Source of the DNA: Leptasterias polaris
Taxonomy: Eukaryota > Echinodermata > Asteroidea > Forcipulatida > Asteriidae
Reading direction: 5' to 3'
DNA: 64,000 nt
Assembly: GCA_037783415.1 (NCBI GenBank)
Contig: JAZGTN010000022.1
Coordinates: forward strand, 1,364,001 to 1,428,000
The notes beneath the pieces are model-generated. The model was given only the letters and a program-made list of their open reading frames with translations. It did no database searches and had not been told where the DNA came from. Of this stretch, positions 1 to 11,537 are shown one piece after another (position 1 is the first letter of the stretch; every line of letters begins with the position of its first letter). The translations under genes and the position numbers were made by a program.

Positions 1-2954
1 TGAAGAAACCCAGTCCATGCAGGGATGACCAACCTAGCAAAAATAGCTCAATGAAACCATCTTCAAAGTCACGAGGAAAAGCTGCTGTAGGTAAAAGTGC
101 AGGACAAGTGTCGTCAAGGCAACGCATAACATGGGAAGCTTCTCATCAGAAAGTAATGGAACATTTGCTGAGTTTTCTCACTTGCCCCCCAGTAATGGCT
201 TTCCCTAATCATCAGCAGCCTTTCATTCTGCATACAGATGCTTCAAATGAAGGACTGGGTGCTGTCTTGTACCAGCAGCAGGATGGAAAGATGAGAGTGA
301 TCGGCTATGGCTCACGGACGCTAAGCCCTGCTGAGAAGAACTACAATCTGCATTCCGGAAAGCTAGAATTTCTTGCGCTAAAGTGGGCCATCACAGAAAA
401 GTTCAAAGATTATTTGTACTATGCTCCCTCCTTCACTGTGTATACAGACAATAATCCTTTGACCTACATCTTGACATCAGCCAAACTCAACGCAACAGGA
501 CATCGCTGGGTTGCTGAATTAGCAGATTTTCATTTCACAATTAAGTACCGTCCTGGAAAGTCAAACGCAGATGCCGACGCCCTTTCCCGTATGCCCCTTG
601 ACATAGACAACTTTAGAACCCAGTGCACAAGCGAGATCAGTCCAACTCATCTTAGTGCCACCATCGATGCAATCAAGGCTGATAAGTCTGACCATTTCCC
701 ATGGATTGGTGCCCTGACTGCGTCTACATCAAGCCCAGATGACGGTGTTACAAGCTCCCACCATATCACCAAAGAACAACTGAAGGCAGCTCAGCATGCT
801 GATATTATCATCGGTCCAGTTCTTGGCCATGTTGACAGGGGACAGCGTCCGCATAGACAAGCGCGGGCAGGAGAACATCCAGATACTACCCTTCTTCTTC
901 GTGACTGGTCCAAGCTAAGCATTGACGAAGACGGAGTGTTATGTCGGAGAGCAGGTGCAAGGTCCCAACTCGTCCTTCCTCGTAAGTACCACCGCATAGT
1001 CTATAGGGAGCTTCATGAAGAAATGGGCCACTTAGGGGCTGAACGGGTCATCCACCTCGCACGAGATCGGTTTTATTGGCCCCGTATGCAGAAAGACATT
1101 GAACACTTCGTGACGAACGTCTGCCGATGTTTGCAGCAGAAGAAACCCAATCGACAAACCAGAGAGCCCCTCCGAAGCATAATCACCACAGCCCCATTTG
1201 AAATGGTCTCCATCGATTTTCTCCATCTTGAGAGGAGTGTTGGAGGGTATGAATATATCTTGGTCGTCATGGATCATTTCACAAGATTTGCCCAAGCCTA
1301 CCCAACAACTAACAAATCGGGTAAGACGGTAGCAGAGAAGATCTTTAATGACTTCGTCTTGAGGTTTGGCTTCCCGCATAAACTTCACCATGACCAAGGA
1401 AGAGAGTTTGAGAATCAACTATTCCGCAGACTTCAACACCTCTCTGGCATCACGCCCTCACGCACCACCCCCTACCATCCGCAGGGAAATGGGCAAGTGG
1501 AAAGATTTAACCGGACCCTTCTGGGGATGCTCCGTACATTGCCCGAGAGAGAGAAGTCCCGCTGGAAAGAATCTCTGAACAAAGTGGTACACGCATATAA
1601 CTGCACTCGTTGCGACACCACTGGATTCTCTCCATTCTTTCTTCTGTATGGACGCCCCCCTCGACTTCCCATCGATTTGGCTTTTGGGTTGTCACAAATA
1701 ACAACACCACCCAAGGACCATCAAGACTACAGTCAACGCTGGAAACGACAGATGGAAGAGGCGTATGAGGCGGCAAGAAAAAATGCCGACAAGTCATCCG
1801 CCCGTGGCAAACACCATTATGATAAGAAGGTACACAGCACTATCCTTCAACCTGGTGATAGAGTTCTTGTGCGGAACCTCAACGAAACCGGTGGGCCTGG
1901 CAAGCTGAGAGCCTACTGGGAAAGTGATGTCCATACTGTGGTGAGACAACTAAGTGATGACTCCCCAGTGTACGAGCTGCGTCCAGAAAAGGGGACGGGC
2001 AGGAAACGAACTCTTCACAGAAATCTGTTGCTACCCTGTAATGACCTCATCAGTGACGAACCGACTAAGTCGAGGACACCGCGCTGTGTGCAAACACCCC
2101 GCACCAGAAGCAGGCCAGCACCACGGGATAAACCAAATACCAGCGACACTGACAATTCTGAAGATGAATACAATGGCCATCTTCAAACTCTAGTCTTCAG
2201 ACAGATGCCACAACAGTCCAGACCCCCAGTTTCGGCCCCCACACAGAAAATGGCGCCATGTCCCCCTATGACGCACACTGCACCATTGAATCATGAAGCT
2301 GCTTTATTCACCCCAGCCGGTGATATGACTGAAGATGACACAGCAGCCAATCCATGTTCCACACCTGAGGCAGTGACTTTCCCTACACCACTGGTTGCAG
2401 CGGAACCAGTAGTCTTCCCGAAACCAGCAACCACTCTGGAACAGACTGTTGAACCAGAACCAGTACATGATCTTGAACCGGTCACCGTGCCAGAGACAAC
2501 CATTGTTCCGGAGCCAGTCGTCATTCCTGAACCCATCATGGATGAACCAGCTCCACCCCTGCCCTGGGACCCAGTGAATGCATCGGACCCAGAGGCAGCT
2601 TCTGACTCTGTCGCCTCAGCTTCAGAACGAGAATGCCACCTCAATACAGCTCCCCCTACCGTACAGGAGGATGCACGAACCTACCCGGTAAGACAAAGAC
2701 AGCCCCCACAGCGACTGGCCTATGAGTATTTGGGTCAGCCGCAGCAAGGTCCACATGACGTGAGTGCAGTGACTGCTGGAAGTACCCCGCACTACCACCA
2801 TCCATGGTTGCATTCCACGAATACACCTCCAGCAGCACCACTGATGATGTGCCCTCAACCTGCCAGCATGCCTTGGACGACCCCTATGATGATGCCCTAT
2901 CCGCAGTTGCAGATGCAACCATGGCACCCCTGGTACTTATCACCATACCACTAG
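1..2954 (+). CDS. Ty3/gypsy-type retrotransposon Pol polyprotein, 3' part (RNase H, integrase, Pro-rich tail); 5' end outside the window
   Basis: The frame is open from the window edge (codons from base 3) to the stop at 2952-2954, so the protein begins upstream and the Met at 51 is internal. Numbering from that Met, an RNase H domain spans about 30-180, with D63 (HTDAS), E106 and D133 (YTDNN) as catalytic carboxylates and an ADALSR end motif. An H2C2-like zinc region lies at about 322-370; its cysteines are spaced C-x-C (VCRC). The integrase core has D389, D448 and E484, which is a D,D35E triad with 35 residues between the last two. A GDRVLVRN segment begins the C-terminal integrase domain, followed by a Pro/Glu-rich tail. 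By family knowledge it degrades the RNA strand and inserts the cDNA. Reverse transcriptase and Gag must lie to the left. No frameshift or stop is seen, so the copy looks young. Its strand is opposite to the host channel gene. Confidence 0.95.
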   Translation, partial: KKPSPCRDDQPSKNSSMKPSSKSRGKAAVGKSAGQVSSRQRITWEASHQKVMEHLLSFLTCPPVMAFPNHQQPFILHTDASNEGLGAVLYQQQDGKMRVIGYGSRTLSPAEKNYNLHSGKLEFLALKWAITEKFKDYLYYAPSFTVYTDNNPLTYILTSAKLNATGHRWVAELADFHFTIKYRPGKSNADADALSRMPLDIDNFRTQCTSEISPTHLSATIDAIKADKSDHFPWIGALTASTSSPDDGVTSSHHITKEQLKAAQHADIIIGPVLGHVDRGQRPHRQARAGEHPDTTLLLRDWSKLSIDEDGVLCRRAGARSQLVLPRKYHRIVYRELHEEMGHLGAERVIHLARDRFYWPRMQKDIEHFVTNVCRCLQQKKPNRQTREPLRSIITTAPFEMVSIDFLHLERSVGGYEYILVVMDHFTRFAQAYPTTNKSGKTVAEKIFNDFVLRFGFPHKLHHDQGREFENQLFRRLQHLSGITPSRTTPYHPQGNGQVERFNRTLLGMLRTLPEREKSRWKESLNKVVHAYNCTRCDTTGFSPFFLLYGRPPRLPIDLAFGLSQITTPPKDHQDYSQRWKRQMEEAYEAARKNADKSSARGKHHYDKKVHSTILQPGDRVLVRNLNETGGPGKLRAYWESDVHTVVRQLSDDSPVYELRPEKGTGRKRTLHRNLLLPCNDLISDEPTKSRTPRCVQTPRTRSRPAPRDKPNTSDTDNSEDEYNGHLQTLVFRQMPQQSRPPVSAPTQKMAPCPPMTHTAPLNHEAALFTPAGDMTEDDTAANPCSTPEAVTFPTPLVAAEPVVFPKPATTLEQTVEPEPVHDLEPVTVPETTIVPEPVVIPEPIMDEPAPPLPWDPVNASDPEAASDSVASASERECHLNTAPPTVQEDARTYPVRQRQPPQRLAYEYLGQPQQGPHDVSAVTAGSTPHYHHPWLHSTNTPPAAPLMMCPQPASMPWTTPMMMPYPQLQMQPWHPWYLSPYH

Positions 2955-3205
2955 CAACCAGTGATGGGTAACTCATAGTCAATTTGTTTCTAGAGTTGCA
3001 CACAAGGTGTCTTTAGCCCAAATTTAGGTTGGAAGTTTTGCTCAGATTGGACACGATTAGTGTTTTTTTTGTGGTATGAATCGAATAATTTTAGTTTCTG
3101 AGATTTCATAGTCTGCTTTTAACCGTTAAGACTTATATTTAGTTTTTACTATTTTGCTTTGATCAATTTTCCGTTCTGAAATGTTGAGGACAACATTTAA
3201 TTTTC

Positions 3206-3215
3206 AAGGGGAGAG
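3206..3215 (+). promoter_or_regulatory. Polypurine tract priming plus-strand cDNA synthesis
   Basis: AAGGGGAGAG lies about 250 bp after the pol stop and immediately before a TG dinucleotide. That is the usual place for the plus-strand primer next to a 3' LTR. The call rests on position and composition only. Confidence 0.6.
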
Positions 3216-3382
3216 TGTAGAGGTCGCTTATGCCCCCTCCTAAATTTTCAACTATTATGCCCCCTCTAATTTTTCAATAGCTGCTTGACCACCCCTTTGT
3301 TTCAACAGCCGATTTAAGCCAATCAAAAGGTTGGAAATACCTCAATGAGTGGGTATGGGTCTCACCCCACAGCAGTCCCCCC

Positions 3383-3473
3383 ATACTGGATGATGTGGCA
3401 GTGAGATCAAGACATATGATTAAAAGTGAAAGACCCAACTCATTGTGAATTCTTATTTCATCCTTTTATACAG
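3383..3473 (+). repeat. 91-bp direct repeat, copy 1
   Basis: This block is identical base for base to 4437-4527. It ends in a pyrimidine-rich stretch and TATACAG, and here it is followed by GTATGTGG, which looks like a splice donor. Perfect identity implies a recent duplication or a conversion event. Confidence 0.9.
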
Positions 3474-4436
3474 GTATGTGGATTTTAATTTGTATTATCT
3501 AATAAGTTCATAAACTATAGATTGATGTGGTATTATTCTAAACTTGTTTTAACTTAAGGATAGGAGAGATTTACCTCCTCAAAGTTAGCTATAACTTTTA
3601 CCATGAACCATGATGTGTGTAGGCCTATGCTTTACTGAATTGGGTTGAAACATGGTTAAGGCTCTGAAGTGTACTGAATTGATTTAGACTTTTATTCCAT
3701 TTCCTTATTATGTTTTGATTAATTAACTTGAGTTTCTGATAGCTCATATTCTATAGAAATGTTTGATGCTAAGAATGGTGTTTTAGGACTTTTCCAACTA
3801 TGTATATTTCTAGAGGAAAAGCAGGGGTAGTTCCCCATCTTTTCTAAGTTTAGTTGTACAGTACTTTATGTATGTAGATACACGTGTACAAAAAGACCAC
3901 CCTGGTCTGAGACAGTAACCCTGAGTGGAGACTAAAAGGCTAGCAGGGTCATTAACTTAAACCCCTGAGGGCTTGGTCAGTGGTAGCTCTTTAATAGCCT
4001 AGATAGCCTGGGATAGCCTTGCTGCCTGAACAACCTTCTTTGTTTTATTTGTTAAGAGGCAAGTGCCAGGTTAGAAAGTGACTTTGCCTTGTTTTAGCCA
4101 AGTTGATTTTGTTTATATCAGACCCAAGACTTTGCTCATATCCCAGTAGGGTTTGTTTATGTGTTTCTTTATTCTCTAAAGTCAATGTGTTTCTTTGTTT
4201 TGACTATTGGGCAAAAACACTGCGATTGCTTTACTTGTGGAGTTGGGTTTCAGAAGTGAACAGATGTAGTAAGCATTAATAGATTTCGACCTAGTGTATA
4301 GTATTGACACTCTGAGTATTTGTTTATTGCAAATGATACTAGGATTGAAGTGAGGCAGAGAAAGTAATTATTGTCGAAACAATGACAAGTTTCTAAGTAA
4401 ATGTTTAAGAAGTATTGTTATTATTGTTAAAGATAG

Positions 4437-4527
4437 ATACTGGATGATGTGGCAGTGAGATCAAGACATATGATTAAAAGTGAAAGACCCAACTCATTGT
4501 GAATTCTTATTTCATCCTTTTATACAG
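4437..4527 (+). repeat. 91-bp direct repeat, copy 2
   Basis: This is an identical copy of 3383-3473. It is followed by AATTGCAAC instead of the donor-like GTATGTGG. The two copies enclose 963 bp of AT-rich sequence in which I recognise nothing. Confidence 0.9.
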
Positions 4528-4584
4528 AATTGCAACATTAATGTACACCGTGGAGTGAATCTCTGATTCACGACGGGTGCAACA

Positions 4585-6536
4585 CTAGTGAGTCAACAAT
4601 TTTTACGTAAAGTGCACAAGCCACGACAAAAAGAAGAGTTTCATAACAAGTACTACCAACCAAAAACAACTTTTACCTTTACAACAAAAAAATCCTTTTT
4701 CACAAGCGACTCGTGTATAGGGGCTTACAACTGCAATATTTACAATTTCTGTCATTTATCTAGTTTGTTTGAATAGTGATCATAAATTGGTTCCTAATTT
4801 ACCCAAAAGGAGGTTAAACTATTTATCCCCTCAGCCTCTACTTCAATACATTGGTTTCAATGGGTGAAAAACAAAATGGCCGATTACATGTATATGTAAA
4901 GGTCAATACATCTAGACTGTCCCGAGGAGAATTCTTTCGGATGTAGCTCTGGAGTAACGGAGTGGCTTTCTCCAACAGACTGCTTTCTCAGCAATCCACA
5001 CAAACTTAAAACTCGGATCTTTTTGTAGTCTAGCATGAGTCGGTGAATACAACATTCTATACCCCGTGGTGAGGCGGGGGGGGGGGGGGGGGTCAGGGGA
5101 TGGCATCACTGATTAATGGAAACAACTTAGTCGCGTTCCCCGATGGCATGACATAGATCGTTATAAAATGGGTCACGACAGAGTAGGTACCTGCCTAGTT
5201 TGATCCCTGTGGATGTGGACGGGGCGGGACAAACAATATGGCGGCGCAGTATCCAGTGTCTGCCTGATGCATAATGCAGCCTACTGTACTTGTGCCTCCC
5301 TACGCCTGATCATGACAATCATATAGATAAGCATCTATCTTCCATTGGGAAGTCATCCATTTATCTTAATGGGGAGCATATAGTCAAAATTACTACCGCT
5401 AATCTTTTCCTTTCCTCAATCTCCCCAGCAACAAAACTCCTCGTCAGAAAACTTGATGAGGGATGAGTGTGATGAATGGCGACAGTACGACAGGATGCAT
5501 ATATGTCACTCGACAGAGAAGTCCGAAGTCCAAGAGGGGAAGCTTCATTCCAAGATCAGCTTAGCTACCAATCAGCCTGTACCCAGGTCTCTACCCTTTA
5601 CCGTACAGAGTGGAGGTTAGGCCGCGTACAAAATGGACAGCTTTGGCTCGTGCTACGGCTTGATCGTAACATGTGCATTTCACTACTTCAATGATGCTTC
5701 TGCACCGACAGCCATAGCCAGCCAATTCGATCACGAGTAAACTGCAAGTGCAGGCGTGGGTTTATGCAGCAAGGGACTATTGTCTGTTACAAATCTGATA
5801 AAATCTAGTTTGTAGTTGTCTTACTTAATCAATTATCCTGTATACAGACGAACCAGAATACAGACAAGGAAAATGATCAAAGACCCATAAGGCTTGCTGA
5901 ATAATTAATATTGGCCCATTAAAAAAACGTGTTTTTTGAGAATGCACAGATCTTCACAATCTATTTTTTTTTATTGTGCTCAACAAACTCGAAAAAATAA
6001 ACCTAGTTAAAACTAGCTAAATCTAAGACCAGCTCAAAAAGAAGAGCTTAACCCGACTGGTTTATTGGACTCGCTAAAGACCTAAGACAAGATAGAACAA
6101 CAAAACAAAAAAGATTGCATAAACTAGGCCACTTAAGAATAAACACATCTAAACAAGACCAGTTTAGCTATAATCTAGATTAGACTATAGCTAAACCAGA
6201 ATGCTACAAATAATTATTTGTTTGTAATACAATACATCAAACAGTATTTTGTAATAGTTGAACTGCGATCACTGTAAAATTTTCAGCTGAAGACAATCAC
6301 AATTTGATATGGTGTGTTTATTCATTAACTCTGAATTGCATCTAGAGTGCCTGGCCGATGCTTTCACTCAAATTAAAGAGAAGCTACACGGTTGTTTTCT
6401 GGCAGAGTATAGATTCAATGTCCATCGTAATAAAGACCCAATACAACCAACACAACAGCTATTTTCAGATATGTATCTCAAGGGCTGGTTTTGGGTCAAA
6501 TGTTCATGGATCTGCTTACCGTGGACTTATGCGCTT
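4585..6536. other. Non-coding stretch, no gene recognised
   Basis: Only short chance open frames occur here. A run of 17 G at 5076-5092 and A/T-rich low complexity around 5930-6000 are the only notable items. Confidence 0.6.
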
Positions 6537-6927
6537 ATACACCTATCAATTGTATGACGCACTATCAGACCCCCGGGGATGGTGCGTCAAGTTTGCGTCT
6601 TTACTCTCGGAAAAAGTGACTGTGGGTACGTCAAGTCCAATAGTGGTCAGTCAAAAAAATCTTCGAGCGGTGCGTCATGGTCCATCGAGGTACGTCATGG
6701 TCCGTCGATATCCATTTCAACATTTATTTTGTTTATTTAGTGGAGAATAAAAATGCACCTACCCTCCCCGCCTGTGTAAAATGATGTTGGTATTATTTTG
6801 TTAACATTTATGTTGCCCGAGGGTCGGGAATGAAAGTCAGCGATCACCACATGCCAGCTCAGACGGCCGTTTATTTTTCACACTGCACATAGCAAGCCTT
6901 TTGCCCAAGCCCAATACACATGTGCAT

Positions 6928-7026
6928 CATGGCGTGGTGGTTTTTGTCATCCTCGGCCCCGTGGTATATTATATCTCTCACATGCACGATAGTGGGGGTC
7001 GATTGTCGAGTCATAGATGGATACGA
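6928..7026 (+). repeat. Duplicated block A1; possible signal-peptide-like start followed by a donor site
   Basis: This block is about 90% identical to 7631-7728. It opens with ATGG in a favourable context (A at -3). The frame reads a 33-residue hydrophobic, signal-like peptide beginning MAWWFLSSS, then meets GAG|GTAAG, which fits a splice donor. No downstream exon is recognised, so a first exon is only a possibility. Confidence 0.35.
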
Positions 7027-7630
7027 GGTAAGCCTGTGACCATACGTTTCAAACTTTTCTAAACGGTTAACCGTTTGTCGGCGGCAAGTGAATTTGTTCT
7101 AAAATACACGAACAACAAAGACGATGTATAAGGAAGCCCAAATGTTTTGACAATTAACATCGAGACTGTACATGTACCTGTGTCAGTGTATTTTGTATTG
7201 TTTCATGTTGATTCAAAAAATGTGCCGACCGAGAGATAATCCTTCACGATCTTTATAAGCACAACATCCCGCAGAGTCGAAGTCGTGTGAATATCCCCCA
7301 TCACTTCTGTGTGTATTTGAGTTTGACAAACGAAAACTACAGTATTGCTCACGCACGTGTAAAAACATCTCTGACACGCAGTAGTTATTTCTCACCAAGG
7401 GAATTTCCCTTGCCTTATCGCTCCCACAGCTACACGCCATTCCTTCGCCCCCTAACTATAAAAGTTTACTACGTTAGGTAGAGCAAGCACATCCGCGGGA
7501 TCGCGGTGATGAATACAGCGCTGTGAGAAGCACTACGTCATAAATAATTATTCACGCGATCGGCCAATCGGAAACCGGCCAGTCATTACCAGTTATTACG
7601 AGGATGTGTGTTATTTAGTCACATGTAATT

Positions 7631-7728
7631 CATGGCGCGGTGGTTTTGTCAACCTCTGCCCCGTGGTATATTATATCTCTCACATGCACGTTACTGGGGG
7701 TCGATCGTCGAGTCATGGATGGATACGA
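7631..7728 (+). repeat. Duplicated block A2
   Basis: This is the second copy of 6928-7026. A one-base deletion in a T run shifts the frame relative to copy 1, and the donor-like GAGGTAAG is changed to GAAGATGC. A TATAAAAG box at 7457-7464 lies about 170 bp upstream of its ATG. Confidence 0.6.
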
Positions 7729-8202
7729 AGATGCATTATTTAGTAGACTGGTTCCCTCTCTATTATTTCGTGTGTTTGATAGCTAGTGCGTTGGGAACCG
7801 CACGTCTCGAAGATCAAGTAGTACATTCTCGCCTCGTGCATACACTTGCCATGTATTTTCAGCATGTGTGCCGGGAAACTCGTACATACAAGGTTGAAAT
7901 ACTTGGTATTCACTGCGCGTGCATCGTTTGCAGCATACCAAGGAATTATGTGCGTCGATTTGTCCGTCTGTGGTGCGTTGCTATCCGCGAATGGTGAGTC
8001 AAAAAATGGTTCGGAAGACCGTCCAAATCTGCAACAAGTGTGTCAATTTTTCGACTCAGGGTGGGTCTTTGGACACGCAAATCCTACCCCACATATGGAC
8101 AGTGACGCACCATCCCCGGGGGTCTGATAGTGCGTCATACAATTGATAGGTGTATTACGTCCCATAGAATGGTGTACTTTACATGGCTCCATATAAGCGC
8201 AA

Positions 8203-8240
8203 AATTAATGTGCTAAGCACAGCCATGAAATTGAACCCTG
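8203..8240 (+). repeat. End fragment of a foldback repeat
   Basis: GCTAAGCACAGCCATGAAAT followed by TGAACCC matches the right terminus of the inverted-repeat element at 54064-54330. Only one end is present. Confidence 0.5.
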
Positions 8241-8800
8241 GTAATGAACTTTATAATCACTGAAATTGGAGACTGAAACTTAACTTTGAAAGACAAATTC
8301 TTTACTTTGTCTTTAAATTAAAATATCCATCACAATTGGACGTTGCCGCCGCATATGGTTACAAAGTCGCTAAGTGAGTGCCTCAAGTTAAGTTGACGAG
8401 AGATGACTGTGAATAATTTAGAATACATCGGTTTAAAGGTGGATATTGTGCAGTTGAGTCTTCAAATGCAATATATACATAAATATTTTATACTTATATA
8501 TAAATAATTACAAATTATAAAATATCAGATATAGAGCCCGACTGTAGTGTTAGCGTTTTTCTTCTAACAGTCTTATACAAAGGAAAGGATAATGTTGGTT
8601 TTGAGTTGACTAGAAATTAACTTCATGGAGACATTTGCACATGGTCCCATCAAAGGTAAAACCAGAATGGGAAAACAAAAAATAATCAAGCCTAACTCTT
8701 ATATGGTTGAAAAAATCCAAGCTTGGACCGGCCATTTTTTTTAGGGAGAAATCTAGCGCTTTCGGTTTTGATTTTACATGAAAAGCAATCATCATCATCA

Positions 8801-9049
8801 TCATCCGTCGTCCTTAGACGGAATAGCAGAAGCAGCTTTGATGAAGTGGTGCCAGGTTGCTTTGTCCCTCATGAGTTGTTGAGTCTCGTTTGGATTGAGA
8901 TTTGTGTCTCGGGTGATGGTGTCAGTGTAGCTCATTTTCCTCCTGCCACGATTTGGATGTCCGCCAGGGGGATTCCAGAAGACCAGATGCGATATAGGTT
9001 GATCCGCTGTTCGCAAACCTATCTTTATATCTTTGTTTCCAACTACATG
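8801..9049 (-). pseudogene. C-terminal fragment of a non-LTR retrotransposon (LINE) ORF2 with 3' UTR start
   Basis: The minus-strand frame reads a basic segment with GGHPNRGRRKMSYTDTI, then MRDKATWHHFIKAAS, then a stop. This resembles the tail common to LINE ORF2 proteins of the CR1/RTE type, with a G-R/K-x-K basic stretch and a D-R/K-x-x-W motif before the end. The stop is followed on that strand by a short GAT repeat, as in some LINE 3' ends. No reverse-transcriptase core is present, so the copy is 5'-truncated. The clade is not certain. Confidence 0.55.
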
Positions 9050-10224
9050 TACATGGTATAGTTCTGATTAAATATATATATTAATGCGATAGGTTAGATA
9101 TGTTTGTAGATAATAAAAAAAAAATGCAAACACTACATCCGATAAAAAGTGGTACTTGTTTGAAAAAACATGCGGGTAGCCATTTCTGAGTGAATTTCGG
9201 AGCACGATTTTATGGCCTTCTGGACAACAGACGAAACATACGCCATATTCACAGAAATGTTATGTTAACACTAGATGTGTCATAGCGCACATGGTGTTTT
9301 TTTAAAACACAATAAGGCTGCGGGCGTCAAATTTAATTCTTAACAAATATTTGATCTTAAATCAAACCAATAATTATCACAAACCAATAATTAGCAATAC
9401 TTGGAATAACATACTTGTAATCTTTATTGAAGGGGTTACAAGTCATAGGACACACAACAACTTTTGGCAAAATGGCTGGTTGGGTGTTCAACAGACAAGA
9501 ACATTGTTACAGTTATAACGAGCTTTGGTTGCACTATTCCTTACAACAATGTGGCGAAACCGAACCCTTCCGCAAAATAGACTGGTGCACTCGTATATAT
9601 TCGTATATTAACGCAAAAATGTGTATACCAGCATAAGGTATCCAAACAAAGATGGCAGCGGTGTGACTATCGTCTACAACTATAGTCCCAGCGTTGGAGG
9701 CCACCCGATGAAAATACCGTGTGGTATATAACGGATACTATGCTATTGTATCGATCAGTTATTAATTTATTTGTTTGTTTTGTCGCAGTCTGTGTTGAAT
9801 GAATCGTGCTTATTTTCGTAATATTATTTGTGTTGCGGGTGCCAATTTTATTTATTATGCATCGCCTGTTCCGGCCATGACACCATTCGTGGAGACCCAA
9901 ACCAAAAGAGTAACAGGGTACCTGTTTGATATTAATGTGTGTTGTTGGTGTTGGTGGTGGGGCGTAGGTGGGTGGGTGTGGTGGGGGGGGGGGGGGGGTT
10001 GACACAATCCAGTTTACGACCCTTAGTCTATGGGGGAAATACGATCGTTGATATTTATCCTGATTGATGACGACATGATAGGCCTATATACACGCTAACA
10101 TTAATAATCGATTATGTTTAAAATCAAACGAGTGATACACTTGTTTTTTTGTTTTGCTTTGTTCAACGTGTTAACATCGAATAGGTTTATTTACATATAG
10201 GATGGTCCTGCTGTCGGCCATGGT
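9050..10224. other. Non-coding stretch with a GT-rich tract
   Basis: No gene is recognised. A GT/GGT-rich tract at about 9935-9998 ends in a run of 16 G (9983-9998). Confidence 0.6.
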
Positions 10225-10225
10225 C

Positions 10226-10641
10226 ATAATAATAATAATAATAATATCGAAGTCTTATATAGCGCACGTATCTACCAAACAAGGTACTCAAGGCGCTGAG
10301 TATATACATACTTTCAGAAAGATAGGTTATTGCAGTGATGAAAATCTGAGACCCAATTATTTAGCACCTTATAAGGGTTTACAAGGTGCTACGGCGCATT
10401 AAGCAGCCACAACCAGGAACACCGGGGCGAACCCCTTCTCTTTTCGATAAGTGCACTGGGTTCTTTTACGTGCATTCACAACGCACGGGACCAACGGCTT
10501 TACGTCCCATCCGAAGGACGAAGCATGTGGTTAAGTGTCTTGCTTAAGGACACAAATGTCACGACTGGGATTCGAACCCACACTCTGCTGATCAGAAACA
10601 CCAGAGCTTGAGTTCGGTGCTCTTAACCACTCGGCCACGAC
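10226..10641 (-). mobile_element. tRNA-Leu-derived SINE, full-length-looking copy
   Basis: On the minus strand it starts GTCGTGGCCGAGTGGTTAAG, which contains an A box of the Leu/Ser tRNA type. The B box GGGTTCGAATCCC is at 10579-10567, and the anticodon-loop position reads CAA. About 300 bp of body follow, and it ends in a (TTA)n tail at 10246-10226. Related heads occur at 16600, 20052 and near 25445. By family knowledge it is transcribed by RNA polymerase III from the internal boxes and moved by a partner LINE. Confidence 0.8.
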
Positions 10642-10753
10642 ATTCCACATGGAGCATATTCCGTGAAGCAATGACTAAGTTCAAAGACACAGATTATTGC
10701 TGACATTCTATGAAACTTTCTATATAAAAGTTATGATTCAGCGCAAAGAAAAG

Positions 10754-10961
10754 CCCACGGGGGAAAAAATTCATAGAGCTACTTAAGCAGAGAACATTGC
10801 ATAACAATTTGTTGTCAAGCCAAAAGATAATGAGCTGCAGATATCAGTCACAAATGATACATGTGTCATTGTATTTTGGCCGGTTACTTTATTCTGGTAT
10901 ACATAATTTTTGAAGTCCTTTGCTGCTTTTTAGGCTTAAGCAGCTCTATGAAATTGGGCCC
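10754..10961. mobile_element. Foldback MITE (CATAGAGCT.CTTAAGCAG ends)
   Basis: The left arm near 10769 reads TTCATAGAGCTACTTAAGCA. The right arm at 10935-10961 is its near-perfect inverse and finishes AAATTGGGCCC. No coding capacity is seen. The same terminal theme recurs at 54064-54330, 35536 and 8203. Confidence 0.65.
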
Positions 10962-11246
10962 AGATTGGTCTTTTGTTTGGCTTGGTATGTACGGCTCCCT
11001 GAGTGAGAAATGGCTCTAATTAAACCCACCACACTGTAGACCTGCACATATAAAGTATTTGATAGGTTTGACGACATGACGCCGATCGTGTTTACTCAGA
11101 TTTGGCGCTAGGGGAAACTCAATCAAAATATTCATTAAAATTAAAAACTTGCATTAATGAAGCGGCACTGTGCTATACTGTCGCACATATTATTGTCAGT
11201 AAATCATTAAACAAAGAAGGCGGGGGGGGGGGGGGGACCGACTGTG

Positions 11247-11537
11247 TACTGTAAAAATTCCTGGATTTGACCCGGAATCCGAGTCCGAGGGTGCTTGACC
11301 TGTTTCGTGGTCAGGCTGACCTGGAAACAGGTAAATATATATATATATATATATATATACCAACAACGAACAAAACGAAATTAAATAAGACCGTACTTTG
11401 ACCCGGATTCTGTGTCAATTAGAGCCATTTTGGGTCATTTTGATACAGAGTCCGGGTCTCACTGGCCCAGAAGTAGGTCAGGCCCGCCAACGGGACCCGG
11501 ATCCGGGTTAATTTTGACCCAGGGATTTTAAGTGTGT
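11247..11537. mobile_element. MITE with TIRs rich in GGGTC/GACCC, carrying an inner (TA)n
   Basis: The left end ACTGTAAAAATTCCTGG plus TTTGACCCGG matches the inverted right end, where CCGGGTTAATTTTGACCC is followed by AGGGATTTTAAGTG. A (TA)n microsatellite sits at about 11335-11359. Relatives lie at 43793 and 57155. A run of 15 G (11222-11236) is just outside the left end. Confidence 0.6.

Larger units (their letters stand above)
3216..4584 (+). mobile_element. Probable 3' LTR of the gypsy element, carrying an internal duplication
   Basis: The segment starts TGTAGAGG right after the polypurine tract and is placed to end at GTGCAACA, so it has TG...CA ends. The right end is my best guess, because the 5' LTR and the target-site duplication are outside the window. 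It contains two identical 91-bp blocks 1054 bp apart. Without the stretch between them the LTR would be about 315 bp, a more ordinary size, so the intervening DNA may be a later insertion or duplication. No open frame of note lies inside. Confidence 0.4.
6537..8155. mobile_element. 1.6-kb unit bounded by perfect 53-bp inverted repeats, unclassified
   Basis: Bases 6537-6589 are the exact reverse complement of 8103-8155. The arms begin ATACACCTATC and contain CCCCCGGGG and several TGACGCA/TGCGTCA motifs, which recur more loosely for another 150 bp inside. Two direct copies of a 99-bp block (6928-7026 and 7631-7728) lie within. No transposase is visible and I could not find a target-site duplication. 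It could be a non-autonomous DNA transposon or a local inverted duplication. Confidence 0.5.

Noticed and set aside
10567..10641. Functional tRNA-Leu gene
   Set aside because: The A and B boxes are present, but the sequence continues into a SINE body with a simple-repeat tail and the stems are imperfect.
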